Shown: positions 26,376 through 37,357 of the stretch, piece after piece
Layout: each line of letters opens with the position of its first letter
Numbering within the stretch: the stretch's first letter is position 1
DNA from: Parvularcula sp.
GTDB lineage: Bacteria; Pseudomonadota; Alphaproteobacteria; Caulobacterales; Parvularculaceae
DNA length: 42,981 bases
Assembly (NCBI GenBank): GCA_002704915.1
Contig: PAIP01000016.1
Location: 1 to 42,981, forward strand
Direction of reading: 5' to 3'
The notes under the pieces: generated by a model
Databases searched by the model: none
Seen by the model: the letters and a program-made list of their open reading frames with translations, nothing else
Told to the model about the DNA's origin: nothing
Position numbers and translations under genes: made by a program

Positions 26376-27320
26376 TCAGCCGTCCCGCTGGCCCTCGGCC
26401 CAGTCCCAGAACAGCGCCGAGATATCGGCCCCGCCAAAACGCCGCACCTCCTGCACCCCTGTCGGAGAAGTGACATTAATTTCAGTAAGATAGTCGCCAA
26501 TCACGTCGATGCCGGCGAACACGAGGCCTTGCCTGGACAGCACCGGACCAATGCGGTCGCAGATCTCTTGGTCGCGCTCCGTCATCTCCACCGCCTCGGC
26601 GCGTCCGCCCACATGCATGTTGGAGCGGGTCTCGCCAGGCGCGGGCACCCGGTTAATCGCCCCAACCGCCTCGCCGTCGAGGAGAATGATGCGCTTGTCG
26701 CCCTTGGTGACCGCCGGGAGGTATTTCTGGATGATCGACGGCTCCGCATAGGCCTCGGAAAAAAGCTCCAGCAGCGCTTTGAAATTGGAATCGTCGCTCG
26801 ACATTTTGAAGACGCCGGCGCCGCCATTGCCGTAAAGCGGTTTTACGATGACATCGCCATGGGTTTTGCGGAAAGCATGCATCGCCTCCGCATCGCGCGT
26901 GATCAGGGTCGGCGGCGTCAGATCCTTGAAGTCGGTGACGAAGAGTTTTTCCGGCGCGTCGCGGATGGAGCGCGGATTGTTCAGCACAAGGACGTCCGGC
27001 AGCAGGCGTTCGAGAATCTGCGCGGCCGTGATGTAAGCCATGTTGAAAGGCGGGTCCTGACGCACCAGCACGACGTCGAGCCCGTGAAGATCGATCACTT
27101 GAGGCGCGGCCAGTTTTACATGATCGCCCTGTTCGCGCTTCAGATGCTCGACCTGGCGGGCGCGGGCGCGCACGACGCCGCAGTCAAGCTGCAACATCTC
27201 GGGCTGATAGACCCAGATCTCGTGACCGCGCGAAAAGGCCTCCAGCGCAAGGTCGAACGAGGTGTCCGCATTGACGTTGACCGCCTCAATGGGGTCCATC
27301 TGGATGGCGATCTTGAGCAT
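26376..27320 (-). CDS. gshB: Glutathione synthetase
   Basis: A 314-residue ATP-grasp enzyme that joins gamma-glutamylcysteine and glycine. Visible signatures are IQMDPIEAVN at the start, RQDPPFNMAYI, VIVKPLYGNGGAGVF (ATP-binding), LDGEAVGAINRVPA and the C-terminal GIDVIGDYLTEINVTSPTG with Mg ligands. Length matches E. coli GshB. It is followed by the 26246-26375 gap without a gene and is preceded by a BON lipoprotein, yraN and rsmI, a common alphaproteobacterial order. Confidence 0.98.
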   Translation of the reverse strand: MLKIAIQMDPIEAVNVNADTSFDLALEAFSRGHEIWVYQPEMLQLDCGVVRARARQVEHLKREQGDHVKLAAPQVIDLHGLDVVLVRQDPPFNMAYITAAQILERLLPDVLVLNNPRSIRDAPEKLFVTDFKDLTPPTLITRDAEAMHAFRKTHGDVIVKPLYGNGGAGVFKMSSDDSNFKALLELFSEAYAEPSIIQKYLPAVTKGDKRIILLDGEAVGAINRVPAPGETRSNMHVGGRAEAVEMTERDQEICDRIGPVLSRQGLVFAGIDVIGDYLTEINVTSPTGVQEVRRFGGADISALFWDWAEGQRDG

Positions 27321-27368
27321 GGGAAAAGGTCTCCGAGGGCGGCCTTAAGACAGACCGCAACCCGCATC

Positions 27369-27923
27369 CTATTGGACCATCGGCCCGCGCAAGGCAACGT
27401 GGCTCACGACCTTTTCAACGCCAGCGGTGGTGCGCGCGAGTTCGACGGCGCGGTCCAGTTCGGCCTGGCTGCGCGCCACGCCGAGAAGATAAACCACGGC
27501 GTTTGAGACGGCGATCTTGTAGTCGCTGCTGACCACATCCTTGTCGCCAATCAGGCGCGCGCGCAGAACCTGATCGATCCGCGCATCTTCGACGCCCTGT
27601 CCGAAGCCGGTGCCGTCGCCGACGAAAACCTCATCGATGACCTCCGTCACTCCGTCCGCCTTCCAGGCGTTTTCAATGAGCTTGGCGCGCCCCTCATCCG
27701 ACTTCATGGTGCCGGTGAGCATCAGCCGGCCTTCATAGAGGGTCAGGTCGATATCGCCGTAGTCATGGGTGCGGTCGGAAAACAGAACGCCCTTGAGCTC
27801 GGCGTTGCTCGACATGTCGGTGAAAGCCTGATCCAGATTCCGGCTCGAGGCGCAGGCGCCGAGCGCAAGAAAAGCGCCGATGCCGGCGGCGGCGAGAATA
27901 GCGCGTGTGGGCTTCATCATCAT
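27369..27923 (-). CDS. BON-domain outer-membrane lipoprotein
   Basis: A 184-residue lipoprotein with signal peptide and lipobox LGAC (Cys at about residue 24), followed by two BON domains (about 45-110 and 115-180; GRLMLTGTMKSDEGR and NAVVYLLGVARSQAEL are the characteristic strand-helix units). It is the DolP/OsmY type, thought to bind anionic lipids and support outer-membrane integrity. Three ATG codons in a row open the gene. It is part of the rsmI-yraN-BON-gshB run. Confidence 0.9.
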   Translation of the reverse strand: MMMKPTRAILAAAGIGAFLALGACASSRNLDQAFTDMSSNAELKGVLFSDRTHDYGDIDLTLYEGRLMLTGTMKSDEGRAKLIENAWKADGVTEVIDEVFVGDGTGFGQGVEDARIDQVLRARLIGDKDVVSSDYKIAVSNAVVYLLGVARSQAELDRAVELARTTAGVEKVVSHVALRGPMVQ

Positions 27924-28020
27924 TCTTCAAACTCCCTGGCCAATGCCGATCGCACGAAAACGAACGATTTACATGGGCTGCTTCGCCTCCGAAAGAAACC
28001 TTGCCGCTAATGCCGAGGCC

Positions 28021-28398
28021 TCACTCGCCATCCCGCCATGCGTCGGGCAGATGCTCCAGCCGCCAGCCCGAGACGGCGATGATATCGTAGCGGATCGCGC
28101 AATCCGCAAGGTCCGCTCGGCGCGACAGGAAGAGCCCCGCGGCCCCGCCGATGCGCCGGCGCGCGGCATAGGTGACCGCTTCCACGGCGGCGTCGCGGTT
28201 CGCCCGCGCTTTCACTTCCACAAAGGCGATGAGTTTTCCGCGCTTCGCCACGAGATCGAGTTCTCCCAGCGGCGTTTTGTGGCGGCGGGCGAGAATGGAA
28301 AAGCCTTTAAGCCGCATGAGCAACGCCGCCAGCGTCTCGGCGCGGCGCCCGCCGCGCTCGGCCCTGCGTCGGGCGGCGGCGGTTGGCGCCGGGCTCAC
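28021..28398 (-). CDS. yraN: YraN family (UPF0102) nuclease-fold protein
   Basis: A 125-residue protein of the restriction-endonuclease-like fold. Key residues GELDLVAKRG and FVEVKARA (E-x-K catalytic type) are intact, preceded by the RRAETLAALLMRLKGF helix. The family's role is unsettled; its neighbour rsmI is a near-constant partner. Its start overlaps the rsmI stop by 4 nt. Confidence 0.93.
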   Translation of the reverse strand: MSPAPTAAARRRAERGGRRAETLAALLMRLKGFSILARRHKTPLGELDLVAKRGKLIAFVEVKARANRDAAVEAVTYAARRRIGGAAGLFLSRRADLADCAIRYDIIAVSGWRLEHLPDAWRDGE

Positions 28399-29243
28399 CC
28401 GGCCCCCTTCAATTGCAGCGCGCGGGCGTAGGCCGTCTTGCGGGGCATGGAAAACGCCTCCGCCGCGGCGGCTGCGGCTTCCTTGACGCTCATCTCTGCG
28501 AGCGCGCCGGTGAGAAACGCATCTACATCGCCAGCCTCCGCAGCCTTTTCCTCCGGCGGGAAAACGACAATCACGATCTCACCCTTGGGCGGCGCATCCC
28601 CATAGGCGGCGGCAAGCGTCGAAAGCGGCCCTTCCCGGAATCCTTCATGCAGTTTGGTCAGCTCGCGTGCGACAACAGCCTGTCGATCGCCAAAGGCGTC
28701 CGTCATCGCGGAAAGCACGGCGCCCAATCGCGGCGCGGTCTCATAGAAGATCAGCGTCGCATCAATACGAGCAAACTCTTCGAGCGCCTTTGTCCGCGCG
28801 CCCTGTTTTGCCGGAAGAAACCCCGCAAAGAAAAACCGGTCGCTGGGCGCCCCCGCCGCAGACAGGGCCGCAAGGGCGGCGCTGGCGCCGGGCACGGGAT
28901 ATACCGCAATCCCTTCATCGCGCGCGGCGCGGACCAGCTTGTAACCGGGATCGGAGATCAGCGGCGTTCCTGCATCGGAGACGAGGCAGATGACAGCGCC
29001 GTCTTGCAGCTTTTTAATAATCTCCGGCCTGACCTTCGCCGCGTTGTGGTCGTGATAGGGCGCGCGCGGCGTCTCGACGCCATAAGCCGAACAGAGCTTC
29101 GCCGTCTGGCGCGTATCCTCGCACAGAATGAGATCGGCTTTTTTAAGGATTTCGACGGCGCGATAGGTTATGTCGGCGAGATTGCCGATGGGCGTCGCCG
29201 TCACATAAAGGCCGGGTTCCGGTCGCATATCCTTCATCGCCAT
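28395..29243 (-). CDS. rsmI: 16S rRNA C1402 2'-O-methyltransferase
   Basis: A 282-residue tetrapyrrole-methylase-fold enzyme that methylates the ribose of C1402 in the ribosomal P site. Hallmarks are LYVTATPIGNLADIT, CEDTRQTAKLC, LVSDAGTPLISDPG and FFAGFLPAK, with the conserved fork at FYETAPRL. The C-terminal region ends with a small helical domain (KTAYARALQLKG). It heads the rsmI-yraN pair and is divergent from the LpoA-like gene. Confidence 0.97.
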   Translation of the reverse strand: MAMKDMRPEPGLYVTATPIGNLADITYRAVEILKKADLILCEDTRQTAKLCSAYGVETPRAPYHDHNAAKVRPEIIKKLQDGAVICLVSDAGTPLISDPGYKLVRAARDEGIAVYPVPGASAALAALSAAGAPSDRFFFAGFLPAKQGARTKALEEFARIDATLIFYETAPRLGAVLSAMTDAFGDRQAVVARELTKLHEGFREGPLSTLAAAYGDAPPKGEIVIVVFPPEEKAAEAGDVDAFLTGALAEMSVKEAAAAAAEAFSMPRKTAYARALQLKGAG

Positions 29244-29314
29244 CTGATAGGCATGGCGGCGCGGCGGCGCGAAAACAAGCCCCGGAGCGCGGTTTCGCAG
29301 GGCGGCCAGCGCCG

Positions 29315-29343
29315 TTGATGCGGGGGCCGGGCCCGGCTAGTCT
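29315..29343 (+). promoter_or_regulatory. Promoter of the LpoA-like gene
   Basis: TTGATG (29315-29320), a 17-nt GC-only spacer and TAGTCT (29338-29343), preceded by GC so that it reads GCTAGTCTC as in Caulobacter-type promoters. It predicts a leader of about 45-50 nt. Confidence 0.6.
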
Positions 29344-29396
29344 CGCGGCTGGACAAAAAGGCCTCGCTGCGGGGCGATAAACGAGGAATTCAGGGG

Positions 29397-30755
29397 ATGC
29401 GCTTCAGTCTCAACACGCTTACCAAAGCCGGACTCGCTGCTGCGCTGTCGGCGCTGATGGCGGCCTGCGGCTCCACAGGGACGACAAGGCCTTCCGGCCC
29501 GGTGATCGCCCGCCCCGACGAGACCCCCGAAGACCAGACCGTTTATGAAGAAGGCGGCCTGTTCGAAGAAGCGGAGCGCTATAACCGCCGCGATTTCATG
29601 CGTCCGCCGCATATGGACGGCGAAGAGCCGGTCCGGGTGGGCCTGCTCCTTCCCTTTTCATCGGAAAATGAATCCGCGCGGCGCATCGCCTCCGCCATGT
29701 TCGACGCGGCGCAACTCGCCGTGTTCGATGCAGGGGAAAAAGACTTTCTCCTGATCCCCAAAGACACCCGCGGCGACGCCGAAGGCGCAGCGGCCGCCGC
29801 GCGCTCCGCGCTCGCCGACGGCGCGGAAATCATTCTCGGCCCGCTTTTCGCCGAATCCGTCGAAGCCGCCGCCCTGGTGACGCGCGCCGCCTCGACGCCG
29901 ATGATCGCCTTTTCTTCCGATCTCACCGCGGCGGGCGACGGCGTTTTCCTCCTCTCCTTCCCGCCGGAACTCGAAATCGCGCGGGTCACCGAATACGCCA
30001 TGAACCAGGAAATGGTGCGCTTCGGCGTGCTCGCCCCCCGGACCGCCTATGGCGACCGCGTCTCCGGCGCCTTCGCCGAGGAAGTGTTCGCGCGCGGCGG
30101 CGTCATCGTTCATGAAGAACGCTATGTTCAGGAGCCGGACGAAATGCTCGCGCCGGCAAAGCGTCTGGCGCGCTATTCGAAAGAGATCATCCCGCTCGAA
30201 ATGCGCCATGAATTCGAAGGCGACCGGACGCAGCCGGTGGCCGAGAATGCAAGCGCCGAAGCCGGTTACACCCAGGGCTATCAGGCGGTCTTGATGCCCG
30301 AACAGGGAACCCTGCTGCGCGCGCTGGCGCCGCTGCTTCCCTATTACAATGTGGATATCAGCCGGGTGAAAATTCTCGGCGTTTCCTCCTGGAACAATCC
30401 GCGCCTTACCCGCGAGCCGGCGCTGAGGGGCGGCTGGTTCGCCGCGCCCGACCCGACCATCACCGAGAGCTTTGAAAAGCATTATGAAGAAGCCTTCGGA
30501 TCCAACCCGCCGCGCCTCGCCTCGCTCGCCTATGACGCGACGCTGCTCTCCGCCCGGCTCGCCGCGCAGGGCCGCCGCCGCGACCGGTTCGCCGAAGACG
30601 CCATCGCCGATCCCAATGGCTATTTCGGCGCCGACGGGCTTTTCCGTCTCAATGCTGACGGCACCGTGGAGCGTGGTCTTGCGATCCTTGAAATCCAGCC
30701 CGGCGGCATTCAGGTGATTGACCCCGCGCCGAGAAGTTTTTCGCCGGGCTATTAG
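29397..30755 (+). CDS. Penicillin-binding protein activator, LpoA-like lipoprotein
   Basis: A 452-residue lipoprotein. The signal peptide ends at lipobox MAAC (Cys at about residue 23), followed by a disordered Pro/Thr linker and a periplasmic type I substrate-binding (LppC/LpoA) fold. VRVGLLLPFSSENESARRIA, AEIILGPLFAESVEAAA and PMIAFSSD are family signatures. LpoA stimulates PBP1a from the outer membrane. The N-terminal TPR domain of E. coli LpoA is missing, as is normal in alphaproteobacteria. It is divergent from rsmI, the usual arrangement. Confidence 0.88.
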   Translation: MRFSLNTLTKAGLAAALSALMAACGSTGTTRPSGPVIARPDETPEDQTVYEEGGLFEEAERYNRRDFMRPPHMDGEEPVRVGLLLPFSSENESARRIASAMFDAAQLAVFDAGEKDFLLIPKDTRGDAEGAAAAARSALADGAEIILGPLFAESVEAAALVTRAASTPMIAFSSDLTAAGDGVFLLSFPPELEIARVTEYAMNQEMVRFGVLAPRTAYGDRVSGAFAEEVFARGGVIVHEERYVQEPDEMLAPAKRLARYSKEIIPLEMRHEFEGDRTQPVAENASAEAGYTQGYQAVLMPEQGTLLRALAPLLPYYNVDISRVKILGVSSWNNPRLTREPALRGGWFAAPDPTITESFEKHYEEAFGSNPPRLASLAYDATLLSARLAAQGRRRDRFAEDAIADPNGYFGADGLFRLNADGTVERGLAILEIQPGGIQVIDPAPRSFSPGY

Positions 30756-30783
30756 GACATAACGTTCCCCGTCGGAGTATGTC

Positions 30784-31506
30784 GTGACAAAACCAATCCT
30801 GCGCGCCGCAGCGGCCGCCTGTTTTTTCTTGGCTGCGCCCGCTCTGGCCGAGACCGCAGGAGAGCCGGCGAGCGCCGCACTGCTCATGCAAGCGGCGCAG
30901 AAAGCAAAAGACTTCGCGCAATATCGTTACGCTTATACGCTCGACTTCTGGACCAGCGACGGCGAGAAGGAAATCTCGGCGAAACTGCGTTTCGATCCGC
31001 GCCTTGAGGAAGGCGAGCGCTGGACCCTTTTGGCCCCGGCGGCAGAGGACCTCGACAAGAAGGCGCGCAAAGCCCTCAAACAGATGCAGAAGAACGACAG
31101 CGGCGACGAGCCCATCCTCTATGACGGGCTTCATGAAATGATCGATGACGCCGAGCTTGTCTCCGACACGGAAACCGAAGCCGTGTTTGTGGCGCCGGTG
31201 GACGAGGAGGATGCGCCCAGGGACGCGCTTGAGGTTTACATCACCCTCGACAAGACCGCCGGCTATATCTCCGCCATCGAGCTCAAATCGAAACAGCCCT
31301 TCAAACCGGCGGCCGTCGCCAAGGTGAACGCCCTCAACCAGATCCAGCGCTTTTCCGCGCCGGAGGAAGGCGGCCCGGCGCTGATCGCGACCAGCGAAAC
31401 TCAGGTTGAGGGCGAGGCCATGTTCAAATCCTTCGCCTCGACCACGCGCCAGGTCTTTTCCGAGATTGAGCGCATCGAAATGCCTGCGGAAGAAAACGAC
31501 GGCTAA
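30784..31506 (+). CDS. Secreted protein of unknown function
   Basis: A 240-residue protein with a signal peptide (ILRAAAAACFFLAAPALAE). The mature part is mixed alpha/beta, acidic and lysine-rich, with no family I recognise; the segment FDPRLEEGERWTLLAP and later ALEVYITLDKTAGYISAIEL suggest a beta-rich fold like lipoprotein-carrier or outer-membrane sorting proteins, which is only a guess. It starts at GTG with GGAG eight bases upstream. It lies 28 bp after the LpoA-like gene and is probably cotranscribed. Confidence 0.75.
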   Translation: MTKPILRAAAAACFFLAAPALAETAGEPASAALLMQAAQKAKDFAQYRYAYTLDFWTSDGEKEISAKLRFDPRLEEGERWTLLAPAAEDLDKKARKALKQMQKNDSGDEPILYDGLHEMIDDAELVSDTETEAVFVAPVDEEDAPRDALEVYITLDKTAGYISAIELKSKQPFKPAAVAKVNALNQIQRFSAPEEGGPALIATSETQVEGEAMFKSFASTTRQVFSEIERIEMPAEENDG

Positions 31507-31523
31507 TAAGGACTGAGCCTGCT

Positions 31524-31551
31524 TTTTCAGGCGCGCCGGAGAGCCTATAGT
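31524..31551 (+). promoter_or_regulatory. Promoter of the DUF2905 gene, giving a leaderless mRNA
   Basis: TATAGT (31546-31551) ends 7 nt before the ATG at 31559, so transcription should begin at or next to the start codon. A weak -35 (TTTTCA, 31524-31529) lies 16 nt upstream. No Shine-Dalgarno is present. Confidence 0.5.
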
Positions 31552-31558
31552 CTCGCCC

Positions 31559-31759
31559 ATGCAAAAACTGCTCATCACGCTCGGGATCGTCTTGCTGGCG
31601 GCGGGCCTTTTATGGCCGTTGATCACAAAGCTGGGTCTCGGGCGTCTTCCGGGCGATATCCGCATCGAGCGCGAAGGCTTTGCGTTTTATTTTCCGCTGA
31701 CGACGATGATCATCGTCTCGATCGTCCTCACACTGATTTTCAGGTTTTTCGGAAAATAA
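31559..31759 (+). CDS. DUF2905 small membrane protein
   Basis: A 66-residue protein with two membrane helices (about residues 4-22 and 43-63) and the family's conserved central LGLGRLPGDIRIEREGFAFYFP loop. Its function is unknown. It ends 3 nt before the stop of the convergent gene at 31763. Confidence 0.9.
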   Translation: MQKLLITLGIVLLAAGLLWPLITKLGLGRLPGDIRIEREGFAFYFPLTTMIIVSIVLTLIFRFFGK

Positions 31760-31762
31760 GTT

Positions 31763-32203
31763 TCAAGCGAAGCGGCGCAATTGCGGCGAATAGGCGTGGG
31801 GCCGCTCCGCCAGCCGGCGCGCCATCAGCGGGCTCTCATCCAGCGCTTCGCGCACAAATCTCTCCCATGCCCGCCGGTCGGCGCCGTCGAAATTGCCGCC
31901 CTGAATGGCGATATGTTCGAGATAATTCAGGAACAGCTCAGCGATGGTGAGCGCACGATTATAGTCGGGATGCGACGGATCGATGTCGACGCCCTCGAAG
32001 AAAAAGGGACGAAGCTCCGGATAGGCGACGAGATGCGCGCGAAAATCCGCCGCCTGATCGTAGATCGCCGATTGGGCGCCGCTGCGCACCGACCGCCCGA
32101 GCTGGCGCACCTGCACGATAATGAAAATAAAGCCGATGATCGTTGCGGCAAGGCCCGCAAGATCGATGTAATTTTCAAGTGTTTCCGGATCCAGACCGAA
32201 CAT
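31763..32203 (-). CDS. Membrane-anchored protein of unknown function
   Basis: A 146-residue protein with one N-terminal helix (LAGLAATIIGFIFIIVQVRQL) and a cytoplasmic helical domain (SAIYDQAADFRAHLVAYPELRPFFFEG ... ELFLNYLEHIA ... WERFVREAL). This pattern is common in uncharacterised alphaproteobacterial membrane proteins in which the helix precedes a segment resembling DUF6082-type domains; I do not assign a family. The start ATG is at 32203. It is upstream of, and in the opposite orientation to, the DUF2905 gene. Confidence 0.75.
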   Translation of the reverse strand: MFGLDPETLENYIDLAGLAATIIGFIFIIVQVRQLGRSVRSGAQSAIYDQAADFRAHLVAYPELRPFFFEGVDIDPSHPDYNRALTIAELFLNYLEHIAIQGGNFDGADRRAWERFVREALDESPLMARRLAERPHAYSPQLRRFA

Positions 32204-32265
32204 GGCGCCCCTCTTTCAGATGGAGCGTAAGACGTCATGTTTGAGAGTCAAATTCAGCGGCGAGA

Positions 32266-32748
32266 TCAAACCCCGGTCGAGCCGAAGCCGCCGCTTCCGC
32301 GCACCGTCTCGTCAAGTTCGTCCACTTCCTCGAACGCCGCCTGAAACACCGGCGCGAAGACCATCTGGCCGATGCGGTCGCCGCGATTGATGGTGAAGTC
32401 TTCCTGCCCGTGATTGATCAAGATGACTTTCAGCTCGCCGCGATAATCGGCGTCGATGGTGCCCGGAGAATTGACGCAGGAAATGCCGTGTTTCGCGGCG
32501 AGGCCGGAGCGCGGGCGCATCTGCGCCTCCCAGCCCGGCGGCATGGCGATGGCGATGCCGGTGGGCACCATGAAGCGCTCGCCCGGCCTTAACGTCAGGG
32601 GCTCGGTCACCGCCGCGCGCACGTCGCAGCCCGCGGCAAGCGCCGTCTCGTAGCGCGGCAGGTCCAGCCCTTCCCCGTGCGGCAGGCGTTTGACCTGCAC
32701 GGTCAGAGCGGCGGTCTCGCCTTGGGGTTTCAACGCGGTTGCGGACAT
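32266..32748 (-). CDS. dut: dUTP diphosphatase
   Basis: A 160-residue trimeric dUTPase that hydrolyses dUTP to dUMP, keeping uracil out of DNA and supplying dTMP synthesis. All five motifs are visible: AGCDVRAA (1), PRSGLA (2), [11 protein letters not shown] (3), RIGQMVF (4) and GSGGFGSTG (5). I chose ATG 32748 because AAGGAG sits six bases before it, whereas the ATG at 32766 lies upstream of that site. The usual alphaproteobacterial neighbour coaBC is not adjacent. Confidence 0.97.
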   Translation of the reverse strand: MSATALKPQGETAALTVQVKRLPHGEGLDLPRYETALAAGCDVRAAVTEPLTLRPGERFMVPTGIAIAMPPGWEAQMRPRSGLAAKHGISCVNSPGTIDADYRGELKVILINHGQEDFTINRGDRIGQMVFAPVFQAAFEEVDELDETVRGSGGFGSTGV

Positions 32749-32860
32749 CTGCTTCTCCTTGATCATCCGAACTCACTATCGCCTGACTCGCCCAACCGGC
32801 CCTGTTTTATTTCCCCAATTTATCCCCTGAATTACTCACAGGTTTGCTCTCGCGGCACAC

Positions 32861-32884
32861 CCCTCTCCCGCTAACGGGAGAGGG
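32861..32884. repeat. Perfect palindrome of the CCCTCTCCC intergenic type
   Basis: CCCTCTCCCG CTAA CGGGAGAGGG is a 10-bp perfect stem with a 4-nt loop, between the dut start and the atpC terminator. Similar CCCTCTCCC...GGGAGAGGG palindromes are scattered between genes in many bacterial genomes. No T run follows, so it is not a classical terminator. Confidence 0.75.
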
Positions 32885-32904
32885 AGAAATGGTTCTTATT
32901 CGAC

Positions 32905-32930
32905 AAAAAAAAGGGACGCCGTAGCGTCCC
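32905..32930 (-). terminator. Intrinsic terminator of the atp operon
   Basis: The minus strand GGGACGC pairs with GCGTCCC across TACG, followed by eight Ts. It lies 35 nt after the atpC stop. Confidence 0.93.
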
Positions 32931-32964
32931 TCGTTAAGCAGGGAAATAATAGACCGACGAGGTC

Positions 32965-33363
32965 CTAGAGCGCGGCCTGCAGCTCTTTCAGATGCTTGAT
33001 CTCAACCTCGGCATGACGGCGGGTTTCCGGCGAGGTGTCGGCGTCGCCGAGATCTTCCTCGCAGTTCCTGATGCGCTTGGCGATGTCCTCAGCATTGAGA
33101 TCCTTCACCATCACCGCCTCTTCGGCGAGGACGGTGAGGCCCGCGGGCGTAATCTCCGCAAAGCCGCCGCGCACGAAGACGCGCGTCTCTTGTCCGCCGT
33201 CCTTCACCCAGACGACGCCGGGCGCAAGGATTGTCATCATGGGGGAATGCTTCGGCAGGATGCCCAGCAATCCTTCCGAACCCGGAATGTCGACCTGATC
33301 CACATTCGCGGACATGATCTCTTTTTCCGGCGAGACAAGATTGAAGTGAAGTTTGTCAGCCAT
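32965..33363 (-). CDS. atpC: ATP synthase F1 epsilon subunit
   Basis: A 132-residue epsilon subunit of the F1 central stalk that couples and can inhibit rotation. The N-terminal beta-sandwich (HFNLVSPEKEIMSANVDQVDIPGSEG, then GILPKHSPMMTIL) and a C-terminal helical hairpin (about 90-132) are present. The ATG has only a poor Shine-Dalgarno, and the 85-nt spacer after atpD carries TTAGG-like repeats that may tune its translation. It is last in the operon, before a strong terminator. Confidence 0.97.
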   Translation of the reverse strand: MADKLHFNLVSPEKEIMSANVDQVDIPGSEGLLGILPKHSPMMTILAPGVVWVKDGGQETRVFVRGGFAEITPAGLTVLAEEAVMVKDLNAEDIAKRIRNCEEDLGDADTSPETRRHAEVEIKHLKELQAAL

Positions 33364-33367
33364 GTAT

Positions 33368-33446
33368 CTTAGGTTTTAGGTTTTGGGTGTTAGGTGTTAG
33401 CGTTCGCTATCGGTCCCTAATCCCTAATCCCTGTCACCTACTCCCT
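33368..33446 (-). repeat. TTAGG/TTAGGG-like low-complexity spacer between atpD and atpC
   Basis: On the minus (mRNA) strand the 5' half contains GGG tracts at 33445-33443, 33431-33429, 33424-33422 and 33417-33415 with loops of 11, 4 and 4 nt, including GGGATTAGGGATTAGGG. The 3' half is C-rich (CCTAACACC, CCTAAAACCTAA) and partly complementary to the first half. The mRNA could form a G-quadruplex or a foldback just before the atpC start. Confidence 0.8.
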
Positions 33447-33448
33447 AA

Positions 33449-35805
<2,357 letters not shown>

Positions 35806-35823
35806 TGCGTCGCCTTTTCGTCC

Positions 35824-37353
35824 TTATGCGAAGTTTTTCGAAAACGCGTCGAGCGCGTCTTTCAGCTTCTTCTCGGTGTCCTCGTCGAGTTTGCCGGTCT
35901 CGCGGATCGTGGTGAGAATATCGGAGTGATCGGCATGCAGCTTGCGCAGGAACTCGGCTTCGAATTCCTGCACCTTGTTCTTGGCGATCTTGTCGAGATA
36001 GCCTTGCGTGCCCGCATAGATGACGCAGACCTGCTCCTCGACCTGAAGCGGCGAGAACTGGGGCTGTTTCATCAGCTCGGTGAGGCGGTCGCCGCGATTG
36101 AGAATCCGCTGGGTCGTGGCGTCAAGGTCCGAACCGAACTGCGCGAAGGCCGCGAGTTCGCGATACTGCGCCAGCTCGCCTTTAATCTTACCCGCGACCT
36201 GTTTCATCGCCTTGATCTGCGCCGAAGAGCCGACGCGCGACACGGAAAGACCGACGTTCACGGCGGGGCGAATGCCCTGGAAGAAGAGGTCCGTTTCCAG
36301 GAAGATCTGACCGTCGGTGATCGAAATCACATTGGTCGGAATATAGGCCGACACGTCGTTCGCCTGCGTCTCGATGATCGGCAGCGCCGTCATGGAGCCG
36401 AGGCCGTTGTCTTCGTTGAGTTTCGCCGCGCGCTCAAGCAGGCGCGAGTGCAGATAGAAGACGTCGCCCGGATAGGCTTCGCGGCCCGGCGGGCGGCGCA
36501 GCAGGAGCGACATCTGGCGATAGGAAACGGCCTGTTTCGACAGATCGTCATAAATGATCAGCGAGTGCATGCCGTTGTCGCGGAAATATTCGCCCATGGC
36601 GCAGCCGGAGAAGGGCGCGAGGAATTGCAGCGGCGCCGGCTCGGACGCGGTCGCGGCGACAACGATGGAATATTCGAGCGCGCCATTGTCTTCGAGCGTC
36701 TTGACGATCTGCGCCACGGTGGATCGCTTCTGCCCCACTGCAACATAGACGCAATAGAGTTTCTTCGACTCGTCATCGCCCTGGTTCGCCGCTTTCTGGT
36801 TGAGAACGGCGTCGATACAGATGGCGGTCTTGCCGGTCTGACGGTCGCCGATGACAAGCTCGCGCTGGCCGCGGCCAACCGGGATCATGGCGTCGATCGC
36901 CTTGATGCCCGTCTGCACCGGCTCATGCACGGATTTGCGCGGCAGGATGCCCGGCGCCTTCACATCCACCAGACGGCGTTCGGTCGCCTCAATCGGGCCC
37001 TTGCCGTCGATGGGCTCGCCCAGGGGATTCACGACCCGGCCGAGAAGGCCCTTGCCGACCGGCACGTCCACGATCGTCTTGGTGCGCTTGACGGTGTCGC
37101 CTTCCTTGATCTCGCGGTCTTCGCCGAAGATCACGACGCCCACATTGTCCTCTTCGAGGTTCAGCGCCATGCCTTTGACGCCATTGGCGAATTCGACCAT
37201 CTCGCCGGCCTGGACATTATCGAGGCCGTAAACGCGGGCGATGCCGTCGCCGACGGAAAGCACTTGTCCGATCTCGGAAACTTCGGCGTCCTTGCCGAAA
37301 TCCTTGATCTGCTGTTTCAGGATGGAGGAAATCTCCGCCGCATTGAGTTCCAT
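35824..37353 (-). CDS. atpA: ATP synthase F1 alpha subunit
   Basis: A 509-residue regulatory nucleotide-binding subunit. The P-loop is GDRQTGKT, followed by IDAVLNQK and the alpha-specific segments [21 protein letters not shown] and [15 protein letters not shown] (Arg finger). It starts 4 nt after the atpH stop. Nothing unusual is seen. Confidence 0.99.
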   Translation of the reverse strand: MELNAAEISSILKQQIKDFGKDAEVSEIGQVLSVGDGIARVYGLDNVQAGEMVEFANGVKGMALNLEEDNVGVVIFGEDREIKEGDTVKRTKTIVDVPVGKGLLGRVVNPLGEPIDGKGPIEATERRLVDVKAPGILPRKSVHEPVQTGIKAIDAMIPVGRGQRELVIGDRQTGKTAICIDAVLNQKAANQGDDESKKLYCVYVAVGQKRSTVAQIVKTLEDNGALEYSIVVAATASEPAPLQFLAPFSGCAMGEYFRDNGMHSLIIYDDLSKQAVSYRQMSLLLRRPPGREAYPGDVFYLHSRLLERAAKLNEDNGLGSMTALPIIETQANDVSAYIPTNVISITDGQIFLETDLFFQGIRPAVNVGLSVSRVGSSAQIKAMKQVAGKIKGELAQYRELAAFAQFGSDLDATTQRILNRGDRLTELMKQPQFSPLQVEEQVCVIYAGTQGYLDKIAKNKVQEFEAEFLRKLHADHSDILTTIRETGKLDEDTEKKLKDALDAFSKNFA

Positions 37354-37357
37354 TGGC

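Noticed and set aside
32861-32884. The CCCTCTCCC palindrome as an atp or dut terminator
   Set aside because: No T run follows on either strand, and a clear terminator already lies at 32905-32930.
33368-33446. A CRISPR array or a real telomere in the atpD-atpC gap
   Set aside because: Units are short and irregular, there are no spacers of constant length, and it lies inside an operon.
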